From Mixophyes australis (lineage: Eukaryota > Chordata > Amphibia > Anura > Limnodynastidae), in assembly GCA_036250195.1 (NCBI GenBank), contig JAVHZZ010000004.1, positions 249,031,028-249,095,027 of the forward strand: 64,000 bases of DNA. Direction: 5' to 3'. Numbering within the stretch: the stretch's first letter is position 1; every line of letters starts with the position of its first letter. Shown in pieces: positions 1 through 12,800 of this stretch. A program made the translations under genes and the position numbers. The notes under the pieces were generated by a model. That model made no database searches, had not been told where the DNA came from, and saw nothing but the letters and a program-made list of their open reading frames with translations.

Positions 1-230
1 TGCTGCTTCCCCGTTTTTTAACCCCTCTGTGCCCCCCCTTATTTTTTAACCCCTCTGTCATGCTGCCCCCCCGTTTTTTAACCCCTTTGTGCCCCCTCAT
101 TTTTTAACCCCTCTGTCATGCTGCCCCCCCGTTTTTTAACCCCTTTGTGCTCCCCCTCATTTTTTAACCCCTCTGTCATGCTGCCCCCCCGTTTTTTAAC
201 CCCTCTGTGCCCCCCTCGTTTTCCTCCCTT
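1..230. repeat. Tandem minisatellite, ~60-bp unit, about 3.8 copies
   Basis: Units start at about 1, 61, 119 and 179. Each holds two similar half-units built on a T-run followed by AACCCCT and a C-run. The short open frame through it (118-309) is a by-product of the repeat and is not a gene. The array appears to lie inside the hAT-like element that ends at 623. Confidence 0.85.
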
Positions 231-623
231 CACTTACCTTTTCTCCTCTCTTGGTCTTCTCTGCTGCTCTGTGCTCCATTGCTCCAGACTGACTGAATGC
301 TGGGCATGACATGATGACATCACACCCAGCATTCAGACAGTCTGAATAGAGCACAGAGCAGCAGAGAGGAGGGATGCCGGCTCCGCGATCAGGTGAGTAT
401 GTTTTTTTTTTTTTTTAAACTAGCCTGCTCCCCCCACCAACGACCGAGCCCCCCCCCACCCCCCCGCCAAAAAAAAAAAAAAAAAAGGAAAGGAAAAAAA
501 ACGTTTTGAAAAAAAAAATTAAAAAATTAAAAAAAATCAGCAGCGCAAGGGCCCGGGCCGGGCCCCCTGACATGCCGGGCCCGGGTAATTAGTACCCGCT
601 CCCCCCCCCTCTCGGCGGCCCTG
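1..623 (-). mobile_element. Non-autonomous hAT-like element, one end only
   Basis: Read on the minus strand, the element begins CAGGGCCGCC at 623, the kind of terminus seen on the other hAT-type elements here. Its far end lies before the window, so the 8-bp duplication (expected copy TTTATAAG at 624-631) cannot be checked. Inside are the ~60-bp tandem repeat, a hairpin at about 284-345 whose loop holds TGACATCA (315-322), and an A-rich/GC-rich stretch at 405-620. There is no coding capacity. Confidence 0.55.
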
Positions 624-738
624 TTTATAAGTAGAGTGGGGCAAGTGTGAGGTTGAATTAGTCTTGATAAAGTTTTTCTATAATGTTTCTGTATACAAAC
701 ATAACTCAAAATAAATGTACTTTCCTATTAATTTGCAG

Positions 739-825
739 GCAGCATTGTCTATATTTGCCATGATCGGAGGTCCACTTCTTGGACTCTTTTCCCTTGGGAT
801 GTTTTTTCCTTTCTGCAATCCTTTG
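739..825 (+). CDS. SLC5A8: SLC5A8 exon (first in window)
   Basis: The acceptor TTTGCAG precedes 739 and the donor GTGAGT follows 825. The exon is 29 codons in phase 0/0. It encodes a hydrophobic transmembrane segment ending FFPFCNPL, which joins directly to GAIVGLLVG in the next exon, 24.6 kb away. Confidence 0.88.
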
Positions 826-3800
826 GTGAGTAATATATATATATATTAACAATGCGGGCGCCACTTGAAACATGGACTCATTCCAGGGAAGGATTGGTTA
901 TTCGGTAAACTTGATACAAGATACATTTGCTACATCTGTGATGAGTGTCATTGTTGGTGTAGAGTCCAGCAGCACTGTGTGCGTGCACTCTTAGGTGTCT
1001 CTTATTCATCGTATGCCAGCCTACACACCATCCTCACCTTTACTGTGCTCTAAGCTGCGGAAGGAAAGGAATGGAAGCTCTCACTAACTGGTGCTGGCTG
1101 AGAGGGAGTCAGGGATTGTCACCAAGACATGTGTTAAGAAGAACCTGGTACTGAAACTGTTTGGTAATTATAACCCAGTCCCATACTTTGTGGAATTTTT
1201 TGACTGTGCTATGCTGTAGACAAGTAATGTATTCCAGACATGATTAATCACTTCTTTAAGGGTAGGCATAGATTGTTTTTTTCTAATCAAACATTTGGCA
1301 CTGCAAGAAATATGCATTATGCGCCTATCTGTAACTTTGTTGACATTTGTTACTGCTGCGCATTTGAGCATGTTTGTGAGAATGAGCTCTGGAATCAATC
1401 CAATAACATTTGAGATTAATATGTGTATATCTTTCTAAAAAGCAAGATCACAAAATGTGAAGGCAGGAGGTGTCAGTTTTGCCAGCATTGGTTGGAGGTG
1501 TGTGGATACATGCATTGTAATTGTTCAGGTACTAGCTACCATTTGAAATATACTTTAAAGGTATTCTCCTTGATAGCGACACTAATAAAGCTGTTTGCTA
1601 TACGTTCACAAATTTTGTCCCAAACTTCCTCCTGTAGAGCAGTGCCCATGATGTGTTCCTCTCCAATTCATGAGATTCCAAAACTGAAGCTTCTGGAGCC
1701 AAGGCAGTGTGGTAGAGGAGGGAGATTGAACCTTTCTTGTGATGTTGTATGTACAAATACATTCAATTGAGGAGAGATTTCAAACTGGGTCTTCTTTAAG
1801 ACTGGAATGGACAAAGTGAGGTATTATAAAATATTGGTAGAATTTGTTATTCGGAATCGGGCTTTCCTCTTGTAATTCACTAAATGACAATGGGATGAGC
1901 TCCTCTATTACGTGATGAAAATGTGTGATACCTACTCCTTACCACACGGAGGCAATCTAATCTCACTGTACAGGAAGTAGGCGAGGGTGAACCCAAACTG
2001 ATAACAGTGATGAGGGATGAACTGACAGGTGGATACTCCTATTAACATTGCCTTAGATAGATAGGGTAAGAGCATTTCCAGAATACGCACATATCTCACA
2101 CAAGACACTGCGAAAACTTTAATTCATGCACTCATCATCTCCCACATCAACTATTGTAATTCCCTCCTTACTGGTCTTCCCAAAATCAGACTCAAGCCCC
2201 TACAATCTATTATGCATGCAGTGGCTAGATTGGTTTTCCTTCCAAATCGTTCTTCCTCTGAGCCATTCTGTCAGTCTCTACATTGGTTGCCTGTTTTTCA
2301 ACAAATCCATTATAAAATTCTTCTACTAACATACAAGGCCATCAACAAAATTGCACCGACATCCATTTTCTCTCTTGTCTCAAAATATTTCCCAACTCAA
2401 CACCTTAGTTCTGCACAAGATCAGTGTCTCTCTTCTACTCTCATCACTTCCTCCCATTCTCGGTTACAGGACTTTTTTTCGGGCTGCTCCCACTTTGTGG
2501 AATTCACTCCCTTGTACCACAAGACTTTTCTCAAGTCTTCAAACCTTAAAGCGTTCTCTGAAAACCCACCTCTTCAGACAAATTTATAACATTCCTCTAC
2601 CACTCTTAATCTTCCTAGGTTACCCTAATACCACCCTATGCACAGCTAACACAAGACAACAACCCTCTGACCAACATGTGTGTGACTGAGCATACAGCCC
2701 ACTAAATACTTTGTAGCCTTTGCATTTTAGCTGGACAAATATGCAATGTGATGTAGCACTTACACTTGTGTATCAAACTATTGTCCAATAGATTGTAAGC
2801 TTGGGAGCAGCGCCCTCTTACCTCTCTGTCTGTATGTACTAGAGATGGGCGGGTCCGGTTCTCCGAGAACCGAACCCACCCGAACTTTGGGTATCCGAGT
2901 ACCGAGCTGAGCAGCTTGGTACTCTCCCGCCCGTTCCGAATCCAAATCGAGGCCGAACGTCATCGTGACGTCGTCGGATCTCGGGGCTCGGTTCTCGCGA
3001 TACTTCAACTTTATAAATACACGCCTCCACAGCAATCCATCGCCATTTGACAGAGGGAGAGAGCAGGGTGTAGTCATAGGCTAATTAGAGCAGGGACAGA
3101 GAATACAATATTGTTCTTGCAATTGCTCTAACCAAAATCGCTAGTGCAGAGAGGAGGATAGAGGTTTATTATTTTTTCTTAATATTTGGCACTCCCCAGC
3201 GCTTTTGGGGTGTCCCCCATAATTGTGCATAAATATTTCTGGCTGTCAAAAGTCATATCTGTCAGCAGTATCTACCAAAAAATTTTTAGCACTCCTCAGT
3301 GCTTTTGGGGTGTCCTCCCTAATTGTGCATTAATATTTCTGGCTGTCAAAAGTCATAACTGTCAGCAGTATCTACTAAATAATTTTTAGCACTCCTCAGT
3401 GCTTTTGGGGTGTCCTCCCTAATTGTGCATGTCAGAGATGACCTAAACGGGTCCTTTCTCCTGAACTCCGGCTGCTATACCTTGTGGGTATCGATCGATA
3501 GAGAGACAGACAACTTCAGATGTTGGGCTGAAAATGTATCTGGTTCTGACCAGCCCTAAGTCAGAGTAGCTTTATTTATACATAGTTTCACAGAAAAAGA
3601 GAGATAAGGAATGCAAGGTTTCTCAAGGCAACTTGTCCATGTCAGCAGTTTGTGGGCATGTTGTAAAGCAGATGTCTTATCTCAGTCACGTAGGCCTCAA
3701 GTGGGGGTCGTGGGCTCCTAGTACCGAAGCTGTTGGATGTGCACATTCTTGAGAAGAGACATGTTGGCGAAAAAGAAATGAATGTGAGGCAAAGTTCATG

Positions 3801-6800
3801 GAGAATATTCTGCAGCTTGCAGACTATTCTTCTTTCAATAGTAATTATACAAAATGCATTACATTAAGAAGTTCATAAAATGTATATCTCTCACATAAAC
3901 CCCTCTTTTTATCATTTTTATAATTACCCTGCCTATCCTTTTGGTGTGCATGAAGCACTCCTGCACCCGACCTACTTCATTCAATTCAATGGAACCTCTG
4001 ATAGGCCCTTAGAGGATGGTAAAGGTACATTCAATCAGGTCTATGGTTCATGTACACCTAATTCTTAAAAATAATAAAAAAAGAAAAATGGGAAAGACTG
4101 GGAGGGAGAGTATAAAAGAGCCTTAAAGCTCGGAGAGGACAAGATAAACCTCTGATACTGGTTTGGGCTTTACATGTCTTTTAAGAGACTTTTTATTCAG
4201 AATGAGATCATTTTTGCACCTTTTCAAACAGCATTGGAAAAAACATAAGCTTAGTTTAAAAATGACATATAGCAACAACAATAAAGCTAATATCTTAGCT
4301 ATACATATTAAAATGCCTGAAATCCATGCGAAAATACCTGTGCCCCAATTGCTAGGATTTAACCATGAGAAGGCTGATGTCCACCAGCCATTATTTACTG
4401 TATCGGGGTCAAAATTTTCTTTCCTGAAATTCTCCTTCATTTCTTTGGCTTCTGTCATGTACCTGTCTATTACTTCTTCTCTGTTTGGCTGCATTTAGAA
4501 TTACAGTGTGATAAATAAGGTTGGGTGAAATTTACTATAACCTGACAGCGTGATTTAGGGACGGACCGTAAAGGGAAACTCTTATTTTGGTAACTAATGC
4601 GTATTTGGCCATATGGGGTCCATATTGACTCATTTATAGCCCTATTGGATTCTATTCCCTTATTGAAACAATATTTTGGTCTGACTCCATTCGTGTTTAG
4701 TTTTACTACTGGGTATCTGGTGGTTTTATACTTGTGGCTGACCATGCGTCCACATGAGAAGTTTCCCTCTCTTATTTTAGTCAGCTCTTCACTACTCAAA
4801 GGTATGGGAACCAGAGCTATATTTTTACTGATGGTAGGAGTACGAGAACATACCCAGCAGTTGCTGGTATTGGTTATTTGACTAATGGCTTTGTGCAAGT
4901 GTGCTATAACCTTTTCTGGCTCTTCTAAGTTAGAAAAGGCTGTAGGAAAACATAGAAAAAGAACAATTTTTTAAAAGGACCTTACTCCCCTTCATGGTTT
5001 TTCCTGGGTCACCGTAGCCTTTTTGCAGTGGCTGGCGTGGATCCAAGGATCCTTCCCTTCAAGTTTCACAGAAGTGGGTGTAGTCAACAGAACTTGATAT
5101 GGCCCCTCAAATCGTGGTTCCAGAGACCTCCTCACGTGTCTTTTTATGAAGACGTAATCTCCTGGCACCAGGGCATGTGTTCCAGTGCAATTCCCTGGAT
5201 CTGGGATTGAAGAGAAAACTCAAGAATGTATGTTAGTGAGGGACTTCTGTAGTTCTTTCACATAACTAGTCAGTTCACCTTGGTGTTTCACTAAAGATTG
5301 TGGAAAATAACACCCTGTCTTTGGCGGCCCCCCAAACAGTATTTCATAGGGGCTCAGCCTGTGTTTCTTATTAGGTGTTGTCCTGACTGAGTATAGGGCG
5401 AGGGGAAGGCATTGCAGCCAGGGCATCCCTGTGCTTTTCATGACTTTCTGTATTTTGAGCTTGAGAGTGCCATTTAGCCTTTCTACCTTGCCACTACTCT
5501 GCGGGTGGTAGGGGTATGGAATGCTTGAGCAATCCCCAAGTCTGACATGATAGATGTCATCACTTGTCCTGTAAAAGTAGTACCTCTGTCTGATTCAATC
5601 ACCTCTGGAACCCCGTATCTACATACTACCTCAGATAGCAGCTTCTTGGCTGTATTTTTCGCTGTGGCTTTGAATATCGCCCACGCTTCCGAAGAGACTG
5701 GAGAATAGATCAGTAGCTACTAGGACATATTCATATATTCCACATTTGGGTAGCTGAATGTAATCTATCTGTATGCGCTGAAAGGGGTAGAGGGGTTTAG
5801 GTGTCACCCTGGGAGGTACTGTTACTGTGTGACCAGGGTTGTGTGTGTTACAGATGGCGCAGGCCTTTACCAGATTACTGGCAGCTGTGCTGAAGCCTGG
5901 CGCGATCCAGTGTCTGAATACAGTGTTAATTATTGCGTCTTTTGAGACATGGGAAGGCCCATGCACTATAGCAGCCAGTGTAGGAAAAAGGACTCTAGGG
6001 AGACAGTGTCTGTCTGTTGTGGCCCATATGCCCTCTATGTGTTCCGCCCCCCTCTTTTTCCACTCCTCTCTTTCAGATACTGCTGCTTGCTTTTGTAGGA
6101 TTTTTAGCATTTCCAGATCTATAGGGAGGGTGGGGGGTGTTGTGGACACTAAATAGTGTTGTACTAGCGGTAAGTCTGCTGCAGCTTTTGCAGCCTGGTC
6201 TGCTAGTCTGTTTCCTCTTACTTCCATAGTCTGCTCTCTGGTGTGTGCTTTTACCTTTATGACTGCCCCCTCCTTGGGCAGTTCTAATGCAGCAAACAAC
6301 CTCAAAATGATTTCTGCATTTTTAATGGGTTTACCGTTAGAGGCCATAAAGTGTCTGTTCTTCCAAATACTTTGATAGTCATGTGCAACCCCAAAGGCAT
6401 ATCTGGAGTCAGTGTAAATGTTAGCTGTTCTCCCTTCTGCATACTGACATGCACTTATAAGTGCTTCTAATTCAGCTTGCTGTGCAGATTGACTTGGTGG
6501 GAGGGGTTGCTGGAGTACAATGTCTGTTTCTGTTGTAACTGCATAACCTGTTTTGGGAGAGCCCTGCTTATAGTACCTGGACCCATCTACAAACAGGAGT
6601 AAATCAGGGTTGCTAAGAGGTGTCTCTTTAACATCCCCGGGAGGTTTAGTTTCCAGATCCATTAAGGCTAGACAGTCATGATCACAGAGAAAAATATTTA
6701 GTTGTGTTTCCTGCTTTGTCACAGCCTCAACACTCTCTGTATTGTCTGTGTCTTCAGCATCACTTTCTATACTGTCTGTGTTTGCAGCGTCTATAGTGTT

Positions 6801-9800
6801 TCTGTCTGTGTCTGCAGCATCTATACTGTTACTGTCTGTGTCTTCAGTGTTTGCAGCATTTATACTGTTACTCCCCTCTTTTATATCCATGCAACTTGGG
6901 AACAATGTTGCTGGATTTAAAACTGTGCATCTTTTTAGTGTAACGTTTGAGGGTGTCAGTAGTGCTACTTCATATTTAGTTAATCTAGCCACTGAGATGT
7001 GTTTTGTTCTGGCTTGATTCAGTATTTCCATGACTGAGTGTGGTACCTGAATGGTGAGAGGGTGATCCAGCACTATGTCTGCAACTTTTTGTAGCAATAA
7101 AGCGGCTGCTGCTACTGCTTTTATACATGTTGGGGCCCCTATTATGACAGAATCTAGCTTCTGGGAGTGGTATGCTAGTGGTCTTTGTTTGCCCCCATGG
7201 TCCTGTGTTAACACCCCATGGGCATATCCTTTTTGTTCATGGCAGAACAAATTAAAGGGAAGCTCATAGTTGGGGAGCCCAAGGGCTGGGGCGCTTGTGA
7301 TTAAATCTTTGATCAGCTCAAAAGCTGCTTTTTGTTCAGCTGTTGACCAAAACATATTGCAACTTCTATTCATTGGAAGTTGGATCAATGCAATCTGGAT
7401 TGCCTAAATGGTCTTTTTTTTCTGGAGATCTGTGAAGAAAAAAACTTTTGCATAAAGATTAACATTTATTCACTAGGAATTACAGTAACTGTTATTAATT
7501 CACGTTGAACAGCTGCTAATACGACACTTGCTTAAAAGTTTCTCTTTGTAGCTTAACTGTGACGCTATGCGTTCCACGCAATGAAAAACTGATTTCCTCA
7601 AAGAGGCAGTCCCTAATCTCACAAACAGGGAATTTCAAAGTGACGAGACCTGGGCGAGTGTTCAAAGCCACTCCTTTCTCATCATCTCTTTGTAAACCAA
7701 ATATTCACACATATTTCCAGATTCTGTGATTTCCATGTTTACAGTACAAATATATATATTCACAATTCTCGCTCACAGACTACATTTTATCTCGTAACAA
7801 TTCTTTATGGGCCTCCTGATTTCTGAGAACATTTATCAGCGCCATTTTACACAGATAAAAACAGCTTGTAATATCTCTCCATGTAAAGCTCACTCCCACA
7901 ATTCTCAACTTCATTAAAGAGAAAGCTATTTTTCTCAAAAAAAAAAAAAAAAAAAAAAAATTACTTTGTTCAAATATAGAAACGGCTTGTTGGACCCCAG
8001 CCAACTTTGTTCTGAAACCAGTAATAGTGATAATGTACATTATTTACAGTCTTGTGACGGACCAAAGACTTTAAAACTTCTTTTGCATCTCTTCAAAAAC
8101 ATTACATTTACAACTGTACAGCTTTTTCAACCTTGAAACATGTCTCTTGTAAAACGGTCAAGACAGACAAACACGGATCTCCCTCACACGCAGTAAGACG
8201 GAGATAAAACTCACATACAGAGAAAGAAAACTTAACTGCTATCTTCCAGCCTACTGCTGTGGAACTACATGTCCCAGCATTAGACTAAATACACATTAGC
8301 TTCAACATGCTAATATCAATCAGCACTCAGGACATATTTTTCCTATTGAAAAATAGAAACATACTTGGAAGAACCATTTTATCAATGTTACATACATTAT
8401 CAGATAACAAAAAAACACAGAGTGCTTCTTATCTCAACACACTGAAATCTTTTACACAGAATTAAGGAGGGGCACATCTCACTCTTCAGCTGTGCAGCAT
8501 TTAAACATACATTTTTAGTACACAACCTACTTGATTCATTGTTTTAGTCATTATATCATTTAGCTTGTGATACATTTTCTATTTCATCAGTGTCACTTAA
8601 ATTTGTTAATATCACAGCAATCATTGTCATTCTCTAATTCTTCTGACATTTTACACCATGCAACACATCTGTCAAAATAACCTTTTTCTTTCAGTGCTTT
8701 CTCATTGTCTTTAATTAGTTGTTTCAAAAATGGAACTTTTAATGTACCGTTCTCAGACACCCCTGCGGCTCTGAACAGTTTTCTCATCCCTTTTATGAAA
8801 TCCTTGCCTTTATGCTTTCGCATATACTTTATGGGGTCTAGATCCCCGTACTTTTCGGATTTCTATCCTGTCTTGGACCCTTTATTTCCCACACTGGGAT
8901 TACCTTATGGTCCAATATATTTTGAATGAGAAAACTTTTATTTGTTCCTGTCTTGCTTTACAACAAGTTTGCAGCTGGTCTGCCTTTCTGAATGTTCCTG
9001 ACTACTTTTACTAAAATCCAACAAAAAACACAATCAAATATACAATCAAGATTATTTGCAGGGTCAACTGTGTGATCTAACTGAGTTCTATGGTGTTATT
9101 CATGTGTATGTATCAGGTGTATGGCATAGAGAAGACAATATATCAATACATGTAACAATACAAGACAGATTACACACAAGTACCTTGATACTCTTAATAG
9201 TATCTGTTGCCAGAGTTCAGGGATCTCCGTCAATCAGACTGCAGTACCCTCGAGCTGGGATAATTCCCCCTCCACAGAGACAGCTCTAAGAGCAAAAATA
9301 AAGCTTTTTGCTCACCAGCGCTGGATTAACGTCTGTCTGTCTGGAAAGGGAGAACCCCGTTGTCGGGAGGTCTGATGTATTGGAGACCCCGGCGGCGAGC
9401 CCCCACTGAAACTGTCAGAGATGACCTAAACGGGTCCTTTCTCCTGAACTCCGGCTGCTATACCTTGTGGGTATCGATCGATAGAGAGACAGACAACTTC
9501 AGATGTTGGGCTGAAAATGTATCTGGTTCTGACCAGCCCTAAGTCAGAGTAGCTTTATTTATACATAGTTTCACAGAAAAAGAGAGATAAGGAATGCAAG
9601 GTTTCTAGAGGCAACTTGTCCATGTCAGCAGTTTGTGGGCATGTTGTAAAGCAGATGTCTTATCTCAGTCACGTAGACCTCAAGTGGGGGTCGTGGGCTC
9701 CTAGTACCGAAGCTGTTGGATGTGCACATTCTTGAGAAGAGACATGTTGGCGAAAAAGAAATGAATGTGAGGCAAAGTTCATGGAGAATATTCTGCAGCT

Positions 9801-12800
9801 TGCAGACTATTCTTCTTTCAATAGTAATTATACAAAATGCATTACATTAAGAAGTTCATAAAATGTATATCTCTCACATGCATTAATATTTCTGGCTGTC
9901 AAAAGTCATATCTGTCAGCAGTATCTACTAAATAATTTTTAGCACTCCTCAGTGCTTTTGGGGTGTCCTCCCTAATTGTGCATTAATATTTCTGGGTGTC
10001 AAAAGTCATAACTGTCAGCAGTATCTACTAATTAATTTTTAGCACTCCTCAGTGCTTTTGGGGTGTCCTCCCTAATTGTGCATTAATATTTCTGGCTGTC
10101 AAAAGTCATATCTGTCAGCAGTATCTACTAAATAATTTTTAGCACTCCTCAGTGCTTTTGGGGTGTCCTCCCTAATTGTGCATTAATATTTCTGGCTGTC
10201 AAAAGTCATATCTGTCAGCAGTATCTACTAAATAATTTTTAGCACTCCTCAGTGCTTTTGGGGTGTCCTCCCTAATTGTGCATTAATATTTCTGACTGTC
10301 AAAAGTCATATCTGTCAGCAGTATCTACTAAATAATTTTTAGCACTCCTCAGTGCTTTTGGGGTGTCCTCCCTAATTGTGCATTAATATTTCTGGCTGTC
10401 AAAAGTCATATCTGTCAGCAGTATCTACCAAATAATTTTTAGCACTCCCCAGTGGTTTGCGCTCAGAATGGATTCAAAGCAGTCCACATATGATCTGAAT
10501 GAGCAACCAGGTTCTGTCACCAGTCCTGATGTTAGTGTTCCCAGTACGTCATCTGGCCAAGGCGATGTCAAACATTAGAGTGTTTTCAAATTAGTGCAAA
10601 AAACAACAACCCAAATTTTTTTTACTGTATTGAAGCGAAAAAGAAGTGTAACTGAGCAAAAGTTAAGTGACGATAAAAAAAAAATTGCAAGCATGCCATT
10701 CTACACACGCAGTGGCAAAGAGAGAATGAGGCCTTCACCTTTGGCTATTAGTGGCAGATCCCAAAAAGTTACCCAGCCTACAATTGGTGCACAACTACTG
10801 TTATGCGTCAAAGCCGAGCTGCAAGGTAACAGTGAGGCATTACAGGAGAATATTTGCTCTGATTCACAAATGACAACAATCCCTGTGGAGAGTCCATCCA
10901 ACAGTGGGATGTCTAATCGTGAGCATTCTGCTGATGTGTGCATTAATAGCCCGAGTGTAGCCGGTGATACCCAAATTGAGGATGCCACTTTGGAATTAGA
11001 AGAGGATGAAGGGGAGATTTGTGTAGGCGACGAGGGCGCTAATGAGGATGTTGATGAGGATGAGGTTGTTTGTGTAAGTCCTGCACCAGTGGCAGCAGTT
11101 CTGGCACGTGACAAGAAAAAGGCCATTGTCATGCCTGGGCATAAAACAAAAAAATCCACTTCTTATGTGTGGAATTATTTCTACCCAAATCCAGACAACA
11201 ATTGTATAGCCATTTGTAGTGTATGTCAAGCCACAGTCAGTCGAGGGAGGGACCTTAACCATCTTGGAACCTCGTCTATGTTACGCCATTTAACGAGAGT
11301 TCATGGCAAAGTGTTGGGAAAAGCTGAAAGTTCTTCCCAAAAGAATACAAGCACTCCCTCATCAGCTAAGACCCTCCGCTCACCGACATACCGACGGCTA
11401 CAAAATACACCCACCACACCATCCTCATCAATATCCTTAGTAGCGCTCGGAGTTAGCCCGGCATCCCACTTAAGGCTGGATGACTCCGGCACTATTATTG
11501 ATTCCTCTGAAGAAAGCGTTAGTCCTGCTGCTGCTGTTGCTGCTGCTGGGGGTGAATCCCAGAGGCAGGTTAATAAAATGAGCAGTCCTACATTTCAGCA
11601 ATTAACTGTGAAACAATCATTTGCGAGGGGAAGCAAATATGACAGCAGTCACCCAGTCGCCAAGCGAATCACAGACGCCATGGCTGCAATGTTAGTGTTA
11701 GATCTGCGTCCAATCTCCACAATAAACGCAGCTGGTTTTTCACAGTTAAAAATGCCATTCTGCCCACTGTTCACTTAACCACAGATATGTGGACAAGTTG
11801 AAGTGTCACTCACCGGACTGTGAGTGCTTCTTCCCGTACATTTAGGAACCGTGGCCATCCACCATCCTGAGGGTCTGCGCATGTGCAGCCCTTTCAAACC
11901 TTCAGTACATGTTCCTTTTAGTTAATTGGCTGATCAGGCAACACTCCCTATTTAAAGCACCTGCTGTCTATACCTCGTTGCCTGTTCTTGGAGTCTCATT
12001 CCCCATGAGCCTCTGAAGGTGTTCCTGTGTTTCCTCGTGTATTCAGCGCTGCTGATTCCTGTGGTTTCCATACCACTTCTACTCCTGTGGTTTCCAGACC
12101 ACTTCTACTCCTGTGGTTTCCTAACCACTTCAACCCTCCTGTGTATCATCGTGACTGTTAGCTGATTCCTATCCGCTGCCTCCGTGCACTACAGTCTTCA
12201 AGCCACTTCATCTCTGCTATGTATCATCGTGACTGTTAGCTGATTCCTATCCGCTGCCTCCGTGCACTACAGTCTTCAATCTACTTCAACTCACCTGTGT
12301 GCCATCGTGACTGTTAGCTGATTCCTATCCGCTGCCTCCGTGCACTACAGTCTTCAATCTACTTCAACTCACCTGTGTGCCATCATGACTGTTAGCTGAT
12401 TCCTATCCGCTGCCTCCGTGCACTACAGTCTTCAGTCTACTTCAACTCGCCTGTGTTTCATCGTGACTGTTTGGCTGATTCCTATCCGCTGCCTCCGTGC
12501 GCTTCAGTCTTCAGCTCATCTCATCTCTCCCGTGTTTCCTCGAGACTGCTACAACTGATTCCTATCCGCTACTCTCCGTGCTCAACAGTTCCAGCTCAGC
12601 TCTGCTCTCCCGTGTTTCATCGTTGCTGCACCTGCTGGTTGCTATCCGCTACCTCCGTGTATCTGCAGAGGCCTGCTGCTGCTACTCCTCAGTTCTACTC
12701 GTCCTACAACAGCTGACCCGCTCTCCGTGCTTCTCCGTGTTCCCGCTGGTCTCTACTCGCCAGTCTGCATCGGATCTGCGCCTCACTGTTTTCATCTCAT

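Larger units (their letters stand above)
3430..9878 (-). mobile_element. Internally deleted gammaretrovirus-like (ERV class I) provirus
   Basis: The provirus reads on the minus strand. Two 466-bp LTRs (9413-9878 and 3430-3895) differ at about three positions by eye. The ends are TGTGAGAGAT..ATCTCTGACA in element orientation, and the 4-bp duplication TGCA sits at 3426-3429 and 9879-9882. A primer site like that of tRNA-Pro and a 4-bp duplication fit the gammaretrovirus-like class. Inside are a matrix-like gag remnant, the 3' part of pol (end of RT, RNase H, integrase) and env pieces. Capsid, nucleocapsid, protease, the RT core and the central env are not recognisable. The copy cannot encode a complete virus. 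Confidence 0.9.

Noticed and set aside
6702..7017. Plus-strand frames rich in V, S and C inside the provirus
   Set aside because: They are shadows of the D/T/S-rich minus-strand pol insert.
9879..10450. Regular 100-bp repeats resembling a CRISPR array
   Set aside because: There are no short repeats with unique spacers. The whole 100-bp unit repeats, and it is part of a hAT transposon in a vertebrate genome.
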